Positions 55,484-64,000 of a stretch of 64,000 nucleotides of DNA are shown piece by piece. The DNA lies in NCBI GenBank assembly GCA_963800475.1, contig CAWDAZ010000002.1:558001-622000 (forward strand). Direction: 5' to 3'. The position numbers and the translations under genes were made by a program. A model generated the notes under the pieces. The model did not search any database. It was not told the origin of the DNA and saw only the letters and a program-made list of their open reading frames with translations. Position 1 is the first letter of the stretch. Each line of letters begins with the position of its first letter. Origin of the DNA: Palsa-465 sp963800475. GTDB taxonomy: Bacteria; Actinomycetota; Thermoleophilia; Solirubrobacterales; Solirubrobacteraceae.

Positions 55484-55597
55484 AGCAGTCTCGTGTTGAC
55501 CGGCGCTGAGGACGTTCTCGGCTGCCGATCCGCTGCTGCTTGTAAGCCCGACTCAGCAGGCTGGCCGGAGTTGGCGCAGACTGTTCGTTTCGCGAGA

Positions 55598-55776
55598 GGT
55601 TGTCGCACAAACCCCTGGCCACTGGATCGGCTCACAATCGGCGATTTGACCGACGTCGTGTAAGGCCATCTCCCGGGCTTCGCGGACATCACCCGACTGA
55701 TTCGACCTCCCGGGAAAGCGCGTCGTTGTGACCCCCGCACAAGAAGATTCATCCCTCGCGGGTTTGTGCGACAACC
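55598..55776. repeat. 179-bp segment bounded by 17-bp perfect inverted repeats
   Basis: GGTTGTCGCACAAACCC at 55598-55614 and its exact complement at 55760-55776. The 145 bases between show no convincing gene. The arrangement is that of a miniature inverted-repeat element or the shortened ends of an IS. It lies within the 424-bp gap (55484-55907), otherwise without recognisable content. Confidence 0.6.
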
Positions 55777-55907
55777 GCGTGAGAAAGGAGTGGCGAGTGG
55801 TCTGCTCGCCGCGATCGGGCTGCGCGCGACGCTCAGCGGCTGGGCTTGCACTCAGCAGGTGAGAGCCGCGCGAGGGCTGCGCCGGGGCTGGCGACAACGG
55901 GGCCCGG

Positions 55908-56531
55908 TCACATCAGCTTCGTGGCCGTGACGTGGTTGACGCGCACTGCGGTGATCCTGACGTGGGAGACCTCGACGGGGTGGGAGGTTCCGCACGTGAG
56001 CGTGATGTGACCAGGATTCGTGTCAACGATATTGAGCGCGATGCCCTGCGACGAGGCGTTCCCCGACTGCGGGGCCTCGAGCGCCGTCCAGGTCTGTTCA
56101 AAACTCCCGCTCTGAGTCTTCAGGAAGCAAACAACAGATGCATCCTGGCCGGGGGGACTTGGGGTTCGCAGGAGAGCCGTAGCGGTTACCGCGTAGCTGC
56201 CATCGGGGACGTCGAGCCGGGCGACGTCGAGATAGCCGCTCTGAAAGGTCACCGCCGGGTCGCGGTAGCCGGAGAACGCCTCTGACGGTCCGGCGGGCCC
56301 CTTGGGTCCGGCGGGCCCCTTGGTGTTCCAGGTCAGCGCCTTCTCGCTGCTTTGGCACTTCTTGGCGCTGTCGATGACGCGCAGGCTGCCGTTGCTCTTC
56401 TTGTAGCAGCCCTTGATCGTGCCGCCGGGGCCTGGGATCGACGCGACAGCGGTCCCGGCGAGCGCCGCCACGAGCGCAAGCGTGGCGGTGACGTTGGCGT
56501 AGCTGAGGCGGGAATGGAGCTTGCGCAGCAC
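55908..56531 (-). CDS. Exported protein with short collagen-like segment
   Basis: 207 residues from GTG 56531, with GAGGAGG nine bases before it; the frame is open far upstream without homology. LHSRLSYANVTATLALVAALAGTAVA is a signal peptide of a form I associate with Thermoleophilia. IKGCYKKSNGSLRVIDSAKKCQSSEKALTWNTKGPAGPKGPAGP follows, with a disulfide-capable Cys pair and three Gly-x-Pro-type triplets. A ~120-residue beta-rich C-terminal domain ends the protein. Function unknown; typical of surface proteins. Confidence 0.82.
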   Translation of the reverse strand: MLRKLHSRLSYANVTATLALVAALAGTAVASIPGPGGTIKGCYKKSNGSLRVIDSAKKCQSSEKALTWNTKGPAGPKGPAGPSEAFSGYRDPAVTFQSGYLDVARLDVPDGSYAVTATALLRTPSPPGQDASVVCFLKTQSGSFEQTWTALEAPQSGNASSQGIALNIVDTNPGHITLTCGTSHPVEVSHVRITAVRVNHVTATKLM

Positions 56532-57015
56532 TGGAGACCTCCTCGTCCGCGGATTGCAACCGGGCTGACGGTAGGACCGGCGGCTGGCGTGTACATCCGC
56601 ACAGAACCCGCATCGGGAGCTCGGGCGGCTACGGACGGCGCCTCGAGCGCCGCCGAATCCAAGCGGGTCATCTCTAGCCCAGCGCCTCGGGCCCGTTCGC
56701 GTGCAGCGGCCGCGCACTGGCGTCGCCGACGGGTGCGCGGGGACGTGATCCTCCTGCATTTCGCCGACGACTACCCCGAATCCCCGAATGCAGAAGCGAC
56801 AAACTTCTGGAGAGTCCCTTCCCCAACGGAACGGCCACCGCAGCGGTGAGGGTCTCGCTGGAGACGCCTGCCTTCTCGCCAAAGCAGCACTGCTGGCCGA
56901 TCGGGCTGCCGCTGGCTAGCGTGGCCTCACTGCCACTCGGCGCAAGCCTGCCGGTCACCTGCTCCGGCGAGGAGCGGTATCAAGATCAGCTTCGTCGTTG
57001 CTGTTTGGTCCTCTG
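56532..57015. other. Intergenic region without recognised genes
   Basis: 484 bases between two minus-strand genes. Open frames on both strands are shadow-like and lack family motifs or good ribosome sites. The GAGGAGG of the downstream gene lies at its left edge. Nothing else seen. Confidence 0.5.
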
Positions 57016-58716
57016 CTAGCCGCGTGTTGTGTGCGGCCCACCGCCCTGGAACGTAGCCAGCGTGGTGAACGTCAGGATCCTTGGGGCTAGCAGCTTTGTG
57101 GGGTTTGCGCCTCGTTCGGTTCCGGGGACGATGTAGTCGCGCAGGGCGACCATGAACAGGCCCTTGAGGGCCTGGTGTCCCACCGCGCTGGTGTCGGTGC
57201 GTGCCGTCACCATCTGATCGGTCAGCCGAGTGCAGTCGTCCGGTCTGTCGCCCAGCAGGTCGTTGAGTGGTGCGCAGTTCCTGGCGTAGTAGTGCACGAA
57301 GAACTTGCCGGTGTCGTGGACTGTGGGGGCATAGCTGTCGGCGGAGCCCTTCAGGCCGGTGTCTAGGACGTTGGCAGGCGAGTCGAATATCGCGGCGTCG
57401 TTGATGGACAGACCAACGTAGGTGGCGTTACCGGTTTCGGTGGCAAGCGTGTCGATTACCGCGTAGACCTGGCCGGAATCGAGCGAGAGCGGCGTTCCCC
57501 AGTAGACGGCCGCGTCATTGTTATCGCCGTTGCAATTCATATTGATTGCGCGGCAGTAGGGACCGTGCCATCCAAGGTCGAACTCGGGGAGGACGTATGG
57601 TGTTGGTGGCGTGTGCGCGCAGTCCGTGCTGTGGAGGTGCGCGATGCTGGCGGTGCGCTCGCACACGGCCGTGACTAGGTTCTGCAGGTCCCCGGCCAGG
57701 TAGGCCTCGCTGTGGCCCGCGTGCGGTTCGTATTTCAGTGCTCCGTAACGTCGCGCAGGGCCTGCGGACGAGGGGGCTCTGACCCGCAGCACCGTCAGCG
57801 GCAGCTGAGTTCGCCATGCGCTGGCGGCGTCCGCGGAGACCGGGACGGCGTACCGGAGCGATGTCGTGAAGTCGATGGCGTTCTTGCGCATCCCGAGCGG
57901 GCCGATCGCACCGTGACTATCCCGGCTGGGGATCTGCTCGGTGAAGATGTAGCCGTCCGGCACCCCCCGGGCGTGCAAGGCGCGGCGGACGGCACGGTCC
58001 GTCGTGGCGCTGGGGGTGACGATGAAGTAGCGGTTCTTCCCGAACGGGTAGCCAGACTGGCGTTGCATGACCACGTTATTGAGGATGTCTCCCAGGGAGG
58101 AGAAGCTCCAGACCCGCCCAGACTTCGGGTGGCTGGGCGGCATCGTGCTGAACAAGTACTGCATGGGCAAGTTCCGCTCAGGGTTGTGCGCCCATTGCTG
58201 GTAGTCCTTGGACTTCCAGCGCCCGGGCTGGCTCCATTCGTAAGTCTGCAGCCCGATGTACCGTCCCGGCGGTGGCATCTGGCCGTAAATCACGATCGCC
58301 TCACGCGGATCCAGCCGGTAGGTCACGCTATACCCGCGTCGTAGCGGGCCAAACGCGGTCACCATTGACCGTTCGACATACTCATTGGGCCACGACTTCA
58401 CGATGGCCGCCACGTACGGCGCTGCGGGATTCGCCCCGAAGCAGCTGTGCAGCGCCGCGTAGGTGTAGCCCTTGCAGATCGCTTCGGGATCCTTGGAGAC
58501 CAGCATCGGGTAACCAGGGTTGACCTGAAACCCGTGCTTCTTCAGGTCGCGCACCAGTGTCTTGGTGAAGCGGGCGCGGTTTCCCGCGCTACCCGGGCTC
58601 GCCCGGTGCTGACCACCTGCCGCCGCGCCGCTGGCCTCCGCGATCAACGCCGACGCCAACCCGCCCCCCATAAGCGCCACCGCGACTACCAGGTACGTGT
58701 AAAGCCGTCGTCTCAT
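57016..58716 (-). CDS. Large exported protein of unknown function
   Basis: 566 residues from ATG 58716. Signal peptide or anchor ~1-32 (LYTYLVVAVALMGGGLASALIAEASGAAA). The rest is rich in aromatic residues and beta strands, with Cys spread over it (for example ICKGYTYAALHSCFGANP; PYCRAINMNCNGDNNDAAVYWG; NCAPLNDLLGDRPDDC). Segments such as PYVLPEFDLGWHGPYCRAINMNCNGDNNDA and ATYVGLSINDAAIFDSPANV are regular but match nothing I recognise. Possibly a surface-exposed enzyme or adhesin. Stands in the IS-rich zone. Confidence 0.72.
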   Translation of the reverse strand: MRRRLYTYLVVAVALMGGGLASALIAEASGAAAGGQHRASPGSAGNRARFTKTLVRDLKKHGFQVNPGYPMLVSKDPEAICKGYTYAALHSCFGANPAAPYVAAIVKSWPNEYVERSMVTAFGPLRRGYSVTYRLDPREAIVIYGQMPPPGRYIGLQTYEWSQPGRWKSKDYQQWAHNPERNLPMQYLFSTMPPSHPKSGRVWSFSSLGDILNNVVMQRQSGYPFGKNRYFIVTPSATTDRAVRRALHARGVPDGYIFTEQIPSRDSHGAIGPLGMRKNAIDFTTSLRYAVPVSADAASAWRTQLPLTVLRVRAPSSAGPARRYGALKYEPHAGHSEAYLAGDLQNLVTAVCERTASIAHLHSTDCAHTPPTPYVLPEFDLGWHGPYCRAINMNCNGDNNDAAVYWGTPLSLDSGQVYAVIDTLATETGNATYVGLSINDAAIFDSPANVLDTGLKGSADSYAPTVHDTGKFFVHYYARNCAPLNDLLGDRPDDCTRLTDQMVTARTDTSAVGHQALKGLFMVALRDYIVPGTERGANPTKLLAPRILTFTTLATFQGGGPHTTRG

Positions 58717-58958
58717 TGTTCGCCCTCACTGGGAGTCGGGCACGCGTCCACGCGTTGCTTCTCAAAGTGGCTCCGATCCTCGCGGCACCCACACCGATCG
58801 TCATCCGCAACACGCCCCCTATTGGCATCCGTGGAATCCCGCGTCCGCCTGCAAAGCGCAGCGGCTTGCGAAGCGCAATCAGGCTGCCGCTTAGATCGAC
58901 CGATGTCGCTCCTATGTCAATGGGTTGTCGCTGTTTGCGGGAATCCGGATGGGTGTGA

Positions 58959-60137
58959 CTATCGGGCGCAGGGCATGAGGCTCGGGGCGGTGCCGATGAT
59001 CGGGACTGGGGTGGTGTTGATATTGGTGTTGTTGTTCGAGCGAGGGTCTTGACCCGGGGCGGGGGAGCGCAGGAGCTGCCAGACGCGGCGGGCGAGGTAG
59101 CGCTTGAGGTATCGGAGTGCCTCTTTGCGCGATTCTCCTTCGGGTTGAGCGGCCATCCTGAGAGGCGCCCCGGACGCGATCTCCGCCTCGGCGCTACGCG
59201 CCTCGGCTCCGATCGCGACCGGGCAACCCTCACTCAGCGAACTGTCAACGCCCTACCGGGGAGCGCTCCACAGCGCGCAGTTGAGCTGGCGGTTGCCGCC
59301 GCGGTCCAGGCGGTGTCGCTGGGTGTTGCCCGAGGAGGCGGGGATCGGCGCGCTGCCGCTGGTGCGCGCGAGCTTTGCGTCTGTGCGGAATCGGTCGGCG
59401 CCGGCGATCTCGCCGATTAGCTTGGCGGCGGTCAGCGGCCCGCAGCCGCGCTCGGCGAGCAGCTGCGGGGCGTAGCCCTCGACGAGCGCAGCGAGCTCGG
59501 CTTCGAGCTCGCGGATGCGCTTGGTGCTCGCGGTGATCTGGCGCACGAGCTCGCGCGCGATCCGCACGCGTGTGGTCTGCTCGGCTCGGGAGAGGCGACG
59601 GGAGGCTTTCCCTAGTCATTTGGCGGTGTCGAGCGCGCCGTGCGGGATCTCGAGCTCTGGCCAGAGGTCGTGCAGATGCCAGCGCAGCCGCTGCTGATCC
59701 TGCCCGCGGGCGGCGACGAGGTCCTCGCGATGGTCGACCAGCAGGCGAATGTCGAGCGCGGCGCCGTCCAAGTGCGCTCTGGGGAGCTTCTCGATCCCTT
59801 CCTTGAGCGCGGCGCGGGCGACGCTGAACGCATCGATCGAGTCAGACTTCCCGCGCTCCCGCGATGAGCGCCGGGCGCCCGCCATGTGCTTTGGCGCGAC
59901 GCGCACAACCCGCTCGCCGCGGGCGATCAGGAACCGCTCAAACGCGCCGGACACATGCCGGCAGTCCTCGATCGCCCACACCCGCTCGGGGTCGAGCGCT
60001 CGCGCCCAGCGCAGCAGCTTGCCGAACGCGCCCTTGCGCGCGGGCGCGGTTAGCTCCCCGCGCGCGGCGGCGGTGAGCGCATCGACCGCGCCGCAGGTAT
60101 GCGTTCGTTTGTGCGTGTCCGTCCCGATCACGATCAT
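58959..60137 (-). pseudogene. Second-type IS110-family transposase, disrupted
   Basis: The N-terminal half (59616-60137, 173 codons) has the RuvC-like DEDD set: VIGTDTHKRTHT, WAIEDCRHVSGAF and KSDSIDAFSVARAAL, and stops at 59616. The Transposase_20 half continues in another frame (59253-59567): LAERGCGPLTAAKLIGEIAGADRF and RHRLDRGGNRQLN. A further piece, EGESRKEALRYLKRYLARRVWQLL (58959-59156), is the usual C-terminus, but about 100 bases between have lost similarity. So at least two lesions. Different from the IS110 copies at 53475 and 60370. Confidence 0.85.
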
Positions 60138-60369
60138 GCAGGCCGTCCCTTCGATTGAGTTGACGAAGCGGACTCCCGGCGGATACGTCTCACTCGGGGC
60201 TAGTGCCAGGCTCCTATCAGGTCACGCCGGTGGTCCTCGGGCGGCGACGGGCGACACGACATCCGGTAGGTCAGACCACTGGTCGACAGAAAGTCAATGA
60301 GTCAGCCCGCCGCCAGCCCGGGAACCAACCGGAGCGGTCGGACGTCACCGCCCCAGGACTTTCTCAGTA
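60138..60369. other. Non-coding DNA upstream of the second-type IS110 transposase
   Basis: About 230 bases with no gene. By position it may hold the non-coding end (bridge-RNA side) of the IS110 element at 58959-60137, and its junction with the next IS. No end could be fixed. Confidence 0.4.
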
Positions 60370-60541
60370 GGAAAGTCAAGTTGGTGTTGTCGGTATTTGC
60401 GGGCTGGTGTCCCCCTCGGTCTTGCGGGCGGGGCGGCCGCCGCGTAGGTTGCTGGTCGGGCGCGAGCGATGACGTAGCGAAGAGCAGACGTCAGGAGCTT
60501 GTGGTCTGCCGCGCGGCTTGTCCTCTTTGGAGTGACTAAAT

Positions 60542-61777
60542 CTATGCGCGCTCCAGTGTCACGCTCGCGCCCTCTTTTCTCGCTGGGGCTCCGGCCTGCT
60601 GGTCTTGGACGATCCGCTTGTATGAGGTCTCGGCTTGGCGAGCGAGTTCGAGTTCGGCCTCGCGCATGAGATCGTTGGTGGAAGATGCCGGCGCTGCGGC
60701 GGGTGTATTTGGGTGCGCCGGCGGTGATCTCCAGGCGGCGGAGCTTCTTCTTGGTCAGCGAGGGCTGCTGGTGGGCGTAGTCCTGGTCGCGGGTGAGCGT
60801 GCACCAGAACAGGACCGCGAGCTTGCGGGCGGTCGCGACGATCGCCTTGCCGTGAGCGCGCCCAGCCTTGGTGCGCTCATAGAAGCCGTGCAGCGGCCCG
60901 GGCTGCAGGACCGCGCTCCACGCAGCCTCGATGAGCGCCCAGCGAGCCGAGGGTGATCCGCGCTTTGAGATCCGCCCGCTGCGCGCCGGTCCTTCGCCGG
61001 ACTGCTTGACCCGCGGGTCCAGCCCGAGATAGGCGACGAGCTTGCGGCTGCTCAAGAACCGGTTGGGGTTGCCGACCGCGGCGATGAACGACGCGGCGCA
61101 GATCAGATTCACACCCGGAACAGTCATCAGCCGGCGGATTTCCGGCCACGACAGCGCCTGCTGAGCGATCAGCTTCTCCGCCGCCGCGATCTCCGCGTCC
61201 AGGAACTCGACGTGGCGAATGCCAGCGTCGACGGACTCGCGCTCCTCCAAAGGCAGCTCCAGAGTCAAGAGCCACTGGCGGCCCTTGACCCCGAACAGAT
61301 CGGAGCACGGCGGCTTGCCCTGCAGCCGACGCTGCAGGCACGCGTGGATCTCGTTCTTGACCCGGCTGCGGGAGCGCACCAGCTGCTCACGACGCGAGAG
61401 GCGGCGGCGCAGGATGCGGCAGCGCTCATCGGGCATCCACACCGCCTCAAGCTCACCGCGCCACAGCAGGTTCGCCAACGCGCGGGCGTCCAGCTTGTCG
61501 GTCTTCGCCCGAGCGCTCACGATCCCCGTGTCATCAGGCGACACCACGACAACACGGTTGACATGCGGCTCGAGGATCCGCGCGACCTCCCAACAGCTGC
61601 CCGTCACCTCCAACGCCACCCGATCCGATGGCAACAGGCTCTCCGCCAACGACCTCACCCCCTCCGTGTGGCCGGCACCCGGCCCGCCGACCGCGCCTCT
61701 CCGTCCTCACAGATCGCGACCTCGCAAAACTCGCGATGCACATCCAAGCCGATCGCACGACCGACCCATCTCGGCAC
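60542..61777 (-). pseudogene. IS110-family transposase, near-intact with two single-base shifts
   Basis: From GTG 61777 the frame reads GLDVHREFCEVAICEDGEARSAGRVPAT (first Asp of the DEDD set), then hits TGA because a base is missing (CGG for CCGG). The main frame carries DRVALEVTGSCWEV (Glu), AKTDKLDARALANLLWRGELEAV (two Asp), then the Transposase_20 domain MTVPGVNLICAASFIAAVGNPNRFLSS and ARKLAVLFWCTLTRDQDYAHQQPS. Near 60690 a second shift replaces the true C-terminus (KRIVQDQQAGAPARKEGASV, stop at 60542). Either inactive, or the shifts are sequence errors. Confidence 0.85.
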
Positions 61778-61783
61778 TCCCAC

Positions 61784-62028
61784 GTCACACCTCCACAGCA
61801 CGAGTCGACGATCCAGGAGAACCAGCGGGACAACGACACAGACCGATACGAGCTCTCAGGCTCAATCCAGGCAAGTCGCAGGGGCGGCCGAACGAAAAGC
61901 ACGGGCTCGAAGCCCATCGATCAAAACGGCCTACCCGTCTACGTTCTCCCAAATGAAGGCCCCTGTCCCGGATCAACCGAACCTACGGCCGACACCGGAC
62001 GGACCCTCCGACGAGCAGTTTCATGCCT
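61784..62028 (-). ncRNA. Candidate bridge-RNA region of IS110 copy 2
   Basis: The ~245 non-coding bases between the transposase start and the element's right edge, conserved with 54876-55117. On the transposase strand they read GGCATGAAACTGCT..., include a GGGCTTCGAGCCC hairpin and further G-rich blocks. Position and conservation fit a guide RNA of the IS110/IS621 kind; folding and target-matching were not done. Confidence 0.45.
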
Positions 62029-62098
62029 CGACAAGCGGGCGTCCGGATGGCCCGGATCTAACGCGTAGCGACGCTCGCTTTTCGAGGCGGTCTCAGGT

Positions 62099-63502
62099 GA
62101 TCGGCGCACCGCCTGAACATCCGGGCGGCCTGCTTGGCTGGCTGCCGAGCCAAGGTGGTGAATGTGAAGGGTCGTCCTCTGACGCAGGATCAGAAGGAGC
62201 TGGTGTGGCAGCTGTGGGGGGATGGCTACTCCCCGCGGGCGATCGGGCGCAAGGTTGGGTTCTGGGCGCACGGGGTTCGCAACTACGTTGGCAAGACCGG
62301 CGGCGTGCGCCCGGCGGAGCGTCGACGCTCTGAGCGCTGCCTCTCAAAGCAAAAGCGGGAGGAGATCTCTCGCGGCCTGGCCCGCGGCGAGTGCTTCAGG
62401 GCGATCGGGAAGGCGATCGGTCGCGATCACACCACGATCTCGCGAGAGGTGAACCGAAACGGGGGTCGCACGAGCTACCGCGCTGAGCGAGCCGATGAGA
62501 CCGCCTGGGGCAGGGCCCGTCGGCCGAAGCCCGCAAAGCTTCACCTCAACCCCAAGCTGCGGGCCGTGGTCGAGGAGAAGCTCTGCCTTAAGTGGTCGCC
62601 GGAGCAGATCTCTAGGTGGTTGCGCCGCGCCTACCCTGATGATTCAGACATGCAGGTCTCTCACGAGACGATCTACCTGTCGCTGTTCGTCCAGGGCCGC
62701 GGCGCGCTGCGCCGCGAGCTCTCCGCCTGTCTTAGGAGCGGCCGGCGCACCCGCCATCCTCGAGCTCAGCGGCCCAAGCGCCAAGGACAGGGCAAGATCC
62801 CCGGCCGGGTGATGATCTCCGAGCGCCCCGCGGAGGTCGAAGACCGCGCTGTCCCGGGCCACTGGGAGGGGGACCTCCTGCTGGGCAAGAAGCCGACCGG
62901 GATCGCGACTCTGGTCGAGCGCTCTACTCGCTACTGCCAGCTCGTCGCCTTGCCCGACGGCCAGTCCGCCGAGGCGGTTCGTGACGCGCTGGTCAAGAGC
63001 ATCGGACAGCTGCCGGCCCAGCTTCGCCGCTCGCTCACCTGGGACCAGGGTCGCGAGATGAAGGAGCACCTCGCCTTCACCGTCGCGAGCGGAGTCCAGG
63101 TCTACTTCTGCGATCCCCGAAGCCCTTGGCAGCGGGGCTCAAACGAGAACACGAACGGGCTGCTGCGCCAGTACTTCCCCAAGCGCTCAGACCTCAGCCG
63201 CTTCACCCAGAAGGAACTCGACGCCGTCGCCCAAGAGCTCAACGGCAGACCCAGGCAAACACTCGGCTGGATGACCCCCGCGGAGCGGCTCACCGAGGTC
63301 CTGTCCGAAGCAGTCGTACAGCAGTAACTCTCACCAAAGCAACCGCCGGCAAGGGTGACACCAGCGGCTTGCACAACGCGCGCAGCGACCCTCGCCGCTG
63401 CGCCTCGGCCTACGGCCTCGGCTCCGCGACGAGGGTCGCTAAGCCGACCGCGACCCGCCCCGTGTGAGAACCTTTCACCATCCGAGGTGGTGCGCTGACC
63501 CC
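62099..63502 (+). mobile_element. IS30-family element with imperfect terminal inverted repeats
   Basis: The left end GATCGGCGCACCGCCT (62099-62114) and, read on the other strand, the right end GGTCAGCGCACCACCT (about 63485-63500) match at roughly 13 of 16 positions, bracketing the transposase gene at 62134-63327. About 1.4 kb, in the IS30 size range. Target duplication was not resolved. A decayed relative lies at 51376-51990. Confidence 0.7.
62134..63327 (+). CDS. IS30-family transposase (DDE)
   Basis: 397 residues from TTG 62134; GTG 62158 is a likelier start. N-terminal helix-turn-helix region (LVWQLWGDGYSPRAIGRKVG; ISRGLARGECFRAIGKAIGRDHTTISREVNRNGG), then the rve-type DDE domain: GHWEGDLLLGKKPTGIATLVERSTR (first Asp), LTWDQGREM (second Asp) and RGSNENTNGLLRQYFPKRSDL (Glu). 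All three catalytic residues are present, so it could be active. It binds the terminal repeats and moves the element. Confidence 0.93.
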   Translation: MAGCRAKVVNVKGRPLTQDQKELVWQLWGDGYSPRAIGRKVGFWAHGVRNYVGKTGGVRPAERRRSERCLSKQKREEISRGLARGECFRAIGKAIGRDHTTISREVNRNGGRTSYRAERADETAWGRARRPKPAKLHLNPKLRAVVEEKLCLKWSPEQISRWLRRAYPDDSDMQVSHETIYLSLFVQGRGALRRELSACLRSGRRTRHPRAQRPKRQGQGKIPGRVMISERPAEVEDRAVPGHWEGDLLLGKKPTGIATLVERSTRYCQLVALPDGQSAEAVRDALVKSIGQLPAQLRRSLTWDQGREMKEHLAFTVASGVQVYFCDPRSPWQRGSNENTNGLLRQYFPKRSDLSRFTQKELDAVAQELNGRPRQTLGWMTPAERLTEVLSEAVVQQ

Positions 63503-63735
63503 TTGAGGTCGCGATCAAAGGAGTGGTCTAAGCGGCTGGCGTGGCTGTTTCTTTGGTCCAACTCGCAGCCGTGACCGCCTGGTCCGTCGATGGCGCGTAA
63601 TGCCAGAGCAGGGCGCGCACCATGCTCGGATCGCCTCGCGGGAGCTATTGGCGATACGACTACGGCTCGCCGGGACCGCCGCCTGGTGCGGGTAGAACCC
63701 GGTATCGCCTTTTGGCGTCGTCGGAGTCGCGCGGG
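63503..63735. other. Gap after IS30 without recognised gene
   Basis: About 230 bases (408 counting the IS30 right end from 63328) with no gene or clear repeat seen. Confidence 0.4.
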
Positions 63736-63999
63736 CTAGATTCTTGGCTTGCAGGCCTCGGTCAGCCCAGACGGGGGCGGGGACACTGTCTTGATGTCGT
63801 CGGGATGGTCCGTCGGTAACAGGGCGGTCCGGTAATACCAAGTGTTGCCACCGTCGTTGCTGAAGCACTGCTTGTAGGCCTTGGCGAAGCCAAATTTCCC
63901 AGTGTCTGGATCCTGGAGGGCAAAGACGTAAAAGTCAGTGCGCTCTGGGCGGTAGTACCCGCCGGATCCGACGATCGCAGCCTCGTTCGTAGGGAGTGC
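63736..63999 (-). CDS. C-terminal end of an Asp-box (BNR repeat) protein, partial
   Basis: A minus-strand frame enters from beyond the window and stops at TAG 63736-63738. The ~87 residues include TDFYVFALQDPDTGKFGFAKAYKQCFSNDGGNTWYYRTAL, which holds one Asp-box (S-N-D-G-G-N-T-W) as in sialidase-like beta-propellers and other secreted hydrolases. It ends in PPPSGLTEACKPRI. The frame is open to the edge. Likely an exported protein, with catalytic part outside the window. Confidence 0.65.
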   Translation of the reverse strand, partial: ALPTNEAAIVGSGGYYRPERTDFYVFALQDPDTGKFGFAKAYKQCFSNDGGNTWYYRTALLPTDHPDDIKTVSPPPSGLTEACKPRI

Positions 64000-64000
64000 C

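Larger units (their letters stand above)
60370..62028 (-). mobile_element. IS110-family element, copy 2
   Basis: About 1.66 kb matching copy 1 from GGAAAGTCAAGTTGGTGTTGTC (starting near 60370) to AGCAGTTTCATGCC (62015-62028). Contains the transposase gene on the minus strand and a conserved non-coding segment upstream of it. The flanks differ from those of copy 1, and no long direct repeats were seen around this copy. Lies between the second-type IS110 remnant and the IS30 element. Confidence 0.8.

Noticed and set aside
55378..55851. 157-codon minus-strand frame over the MITE-like segment
   Set aside because: No family, no ribosome site, and it runs through both inverted repeats; probably chance.
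58899..58912. GATCGACCGATG shared between 53469-53480 and 58902-58913
   Set aside because: Both lie near IS110 ends and might be a shared target sequence, but the match is short and the element ends are not fixed, so it may be chance.

Overview
The window is GC-rich throughout, with dense, often overlapping genes, many GTG starts and long spurious antisense open frames. It looks like an actinobacterial chromosome, most likely class Thermoleophilia (Solirubrobacterales-like). The main clues are proteins with delta-60 repeats and a C-terminal VGC-type beta domain, a short collagen-like exported protein whose N-terminus has the 'SYANVTATLALVAAL' style I associate with this class, two LLM-class (F420-type) oxidoreductases and a two-component system beside heme A synthase. 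This placement is inference; no rRNA, tRNA or CRISPR array was seen.

Layout. (1) 1-3754: the end of one delta-60-type protein, a second that is frameshifted, and an unusual ECF sigma factor fused to a zinc-binding anti-sigma-like segment, a membrane helix and a long Ser/Thr/Pro tail. (2) 4063-19888: a surface-polysaccharide locus with eight or so glycosyltransferases (one a GT2-GT4 fusion), two FkbM methyltransferases, a Wzx-like flippase, a sugar C-methyltransferase, GDP-mannose 4,6-dehydratase and a dehydratase paralog that lacks the catalytic Glu. Together they predict a GDP-6-deoxyhexose-derived, methyl-decorated glycan exported by a flippase. (3) 19919-34971: housekeeping and metabolism: ctaA, an OmpR/HisKA pair, a methyltransferase with DedA, msrB, LLM oxidoreductases, a GH63-like hydrolase, an alpha/beta hydrolase with a GNAT, an acyltransferase-SGNH protein, adenine deaminase, an SDR and PAP2. 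(4) 34996-38061: a tight four-gene operon (PTPS/QueD, methyltransferase, GT4, SDR), whose composition suggests a glycosylated, possibly methylated pterin. (5) 38088-51265: a frameshifted ferredoxin reductase, a frameshifted beta-helix protein, hemolysin III, a GH3 enzyme, a sulfotransferase-like protein, an orphan solute-binding lipoprotein, a secreted phosphodiesterase and small stress-type proteins.

(6) 51266-64000 is an IS-rich accessory zone: an IS30 remnant and an intact-looking IS30 copy, two related IS110-family copies with a conserved ~245-bp non-coding upstream segment (candidate bridge RNA), a second degraded IS110 type, a tandem helical-repeat protein and several unrecognised exported proteins. 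One IS110 copy lies between perfect 366-bp direct repeats that duplicate the 5' half of an exported-protein gene, an unusual arrangement for this family. The window ends inside an Asp-box (BNR) protein on the minus strand.

Several genes carry single-base frameshifts, mostly in short G or C runs (delta-60 protein, ferredoxin reductase, beta-helix protein, transposases). These may be sequencing or assembly errors rather than true pseudogenes, and are marked as such.
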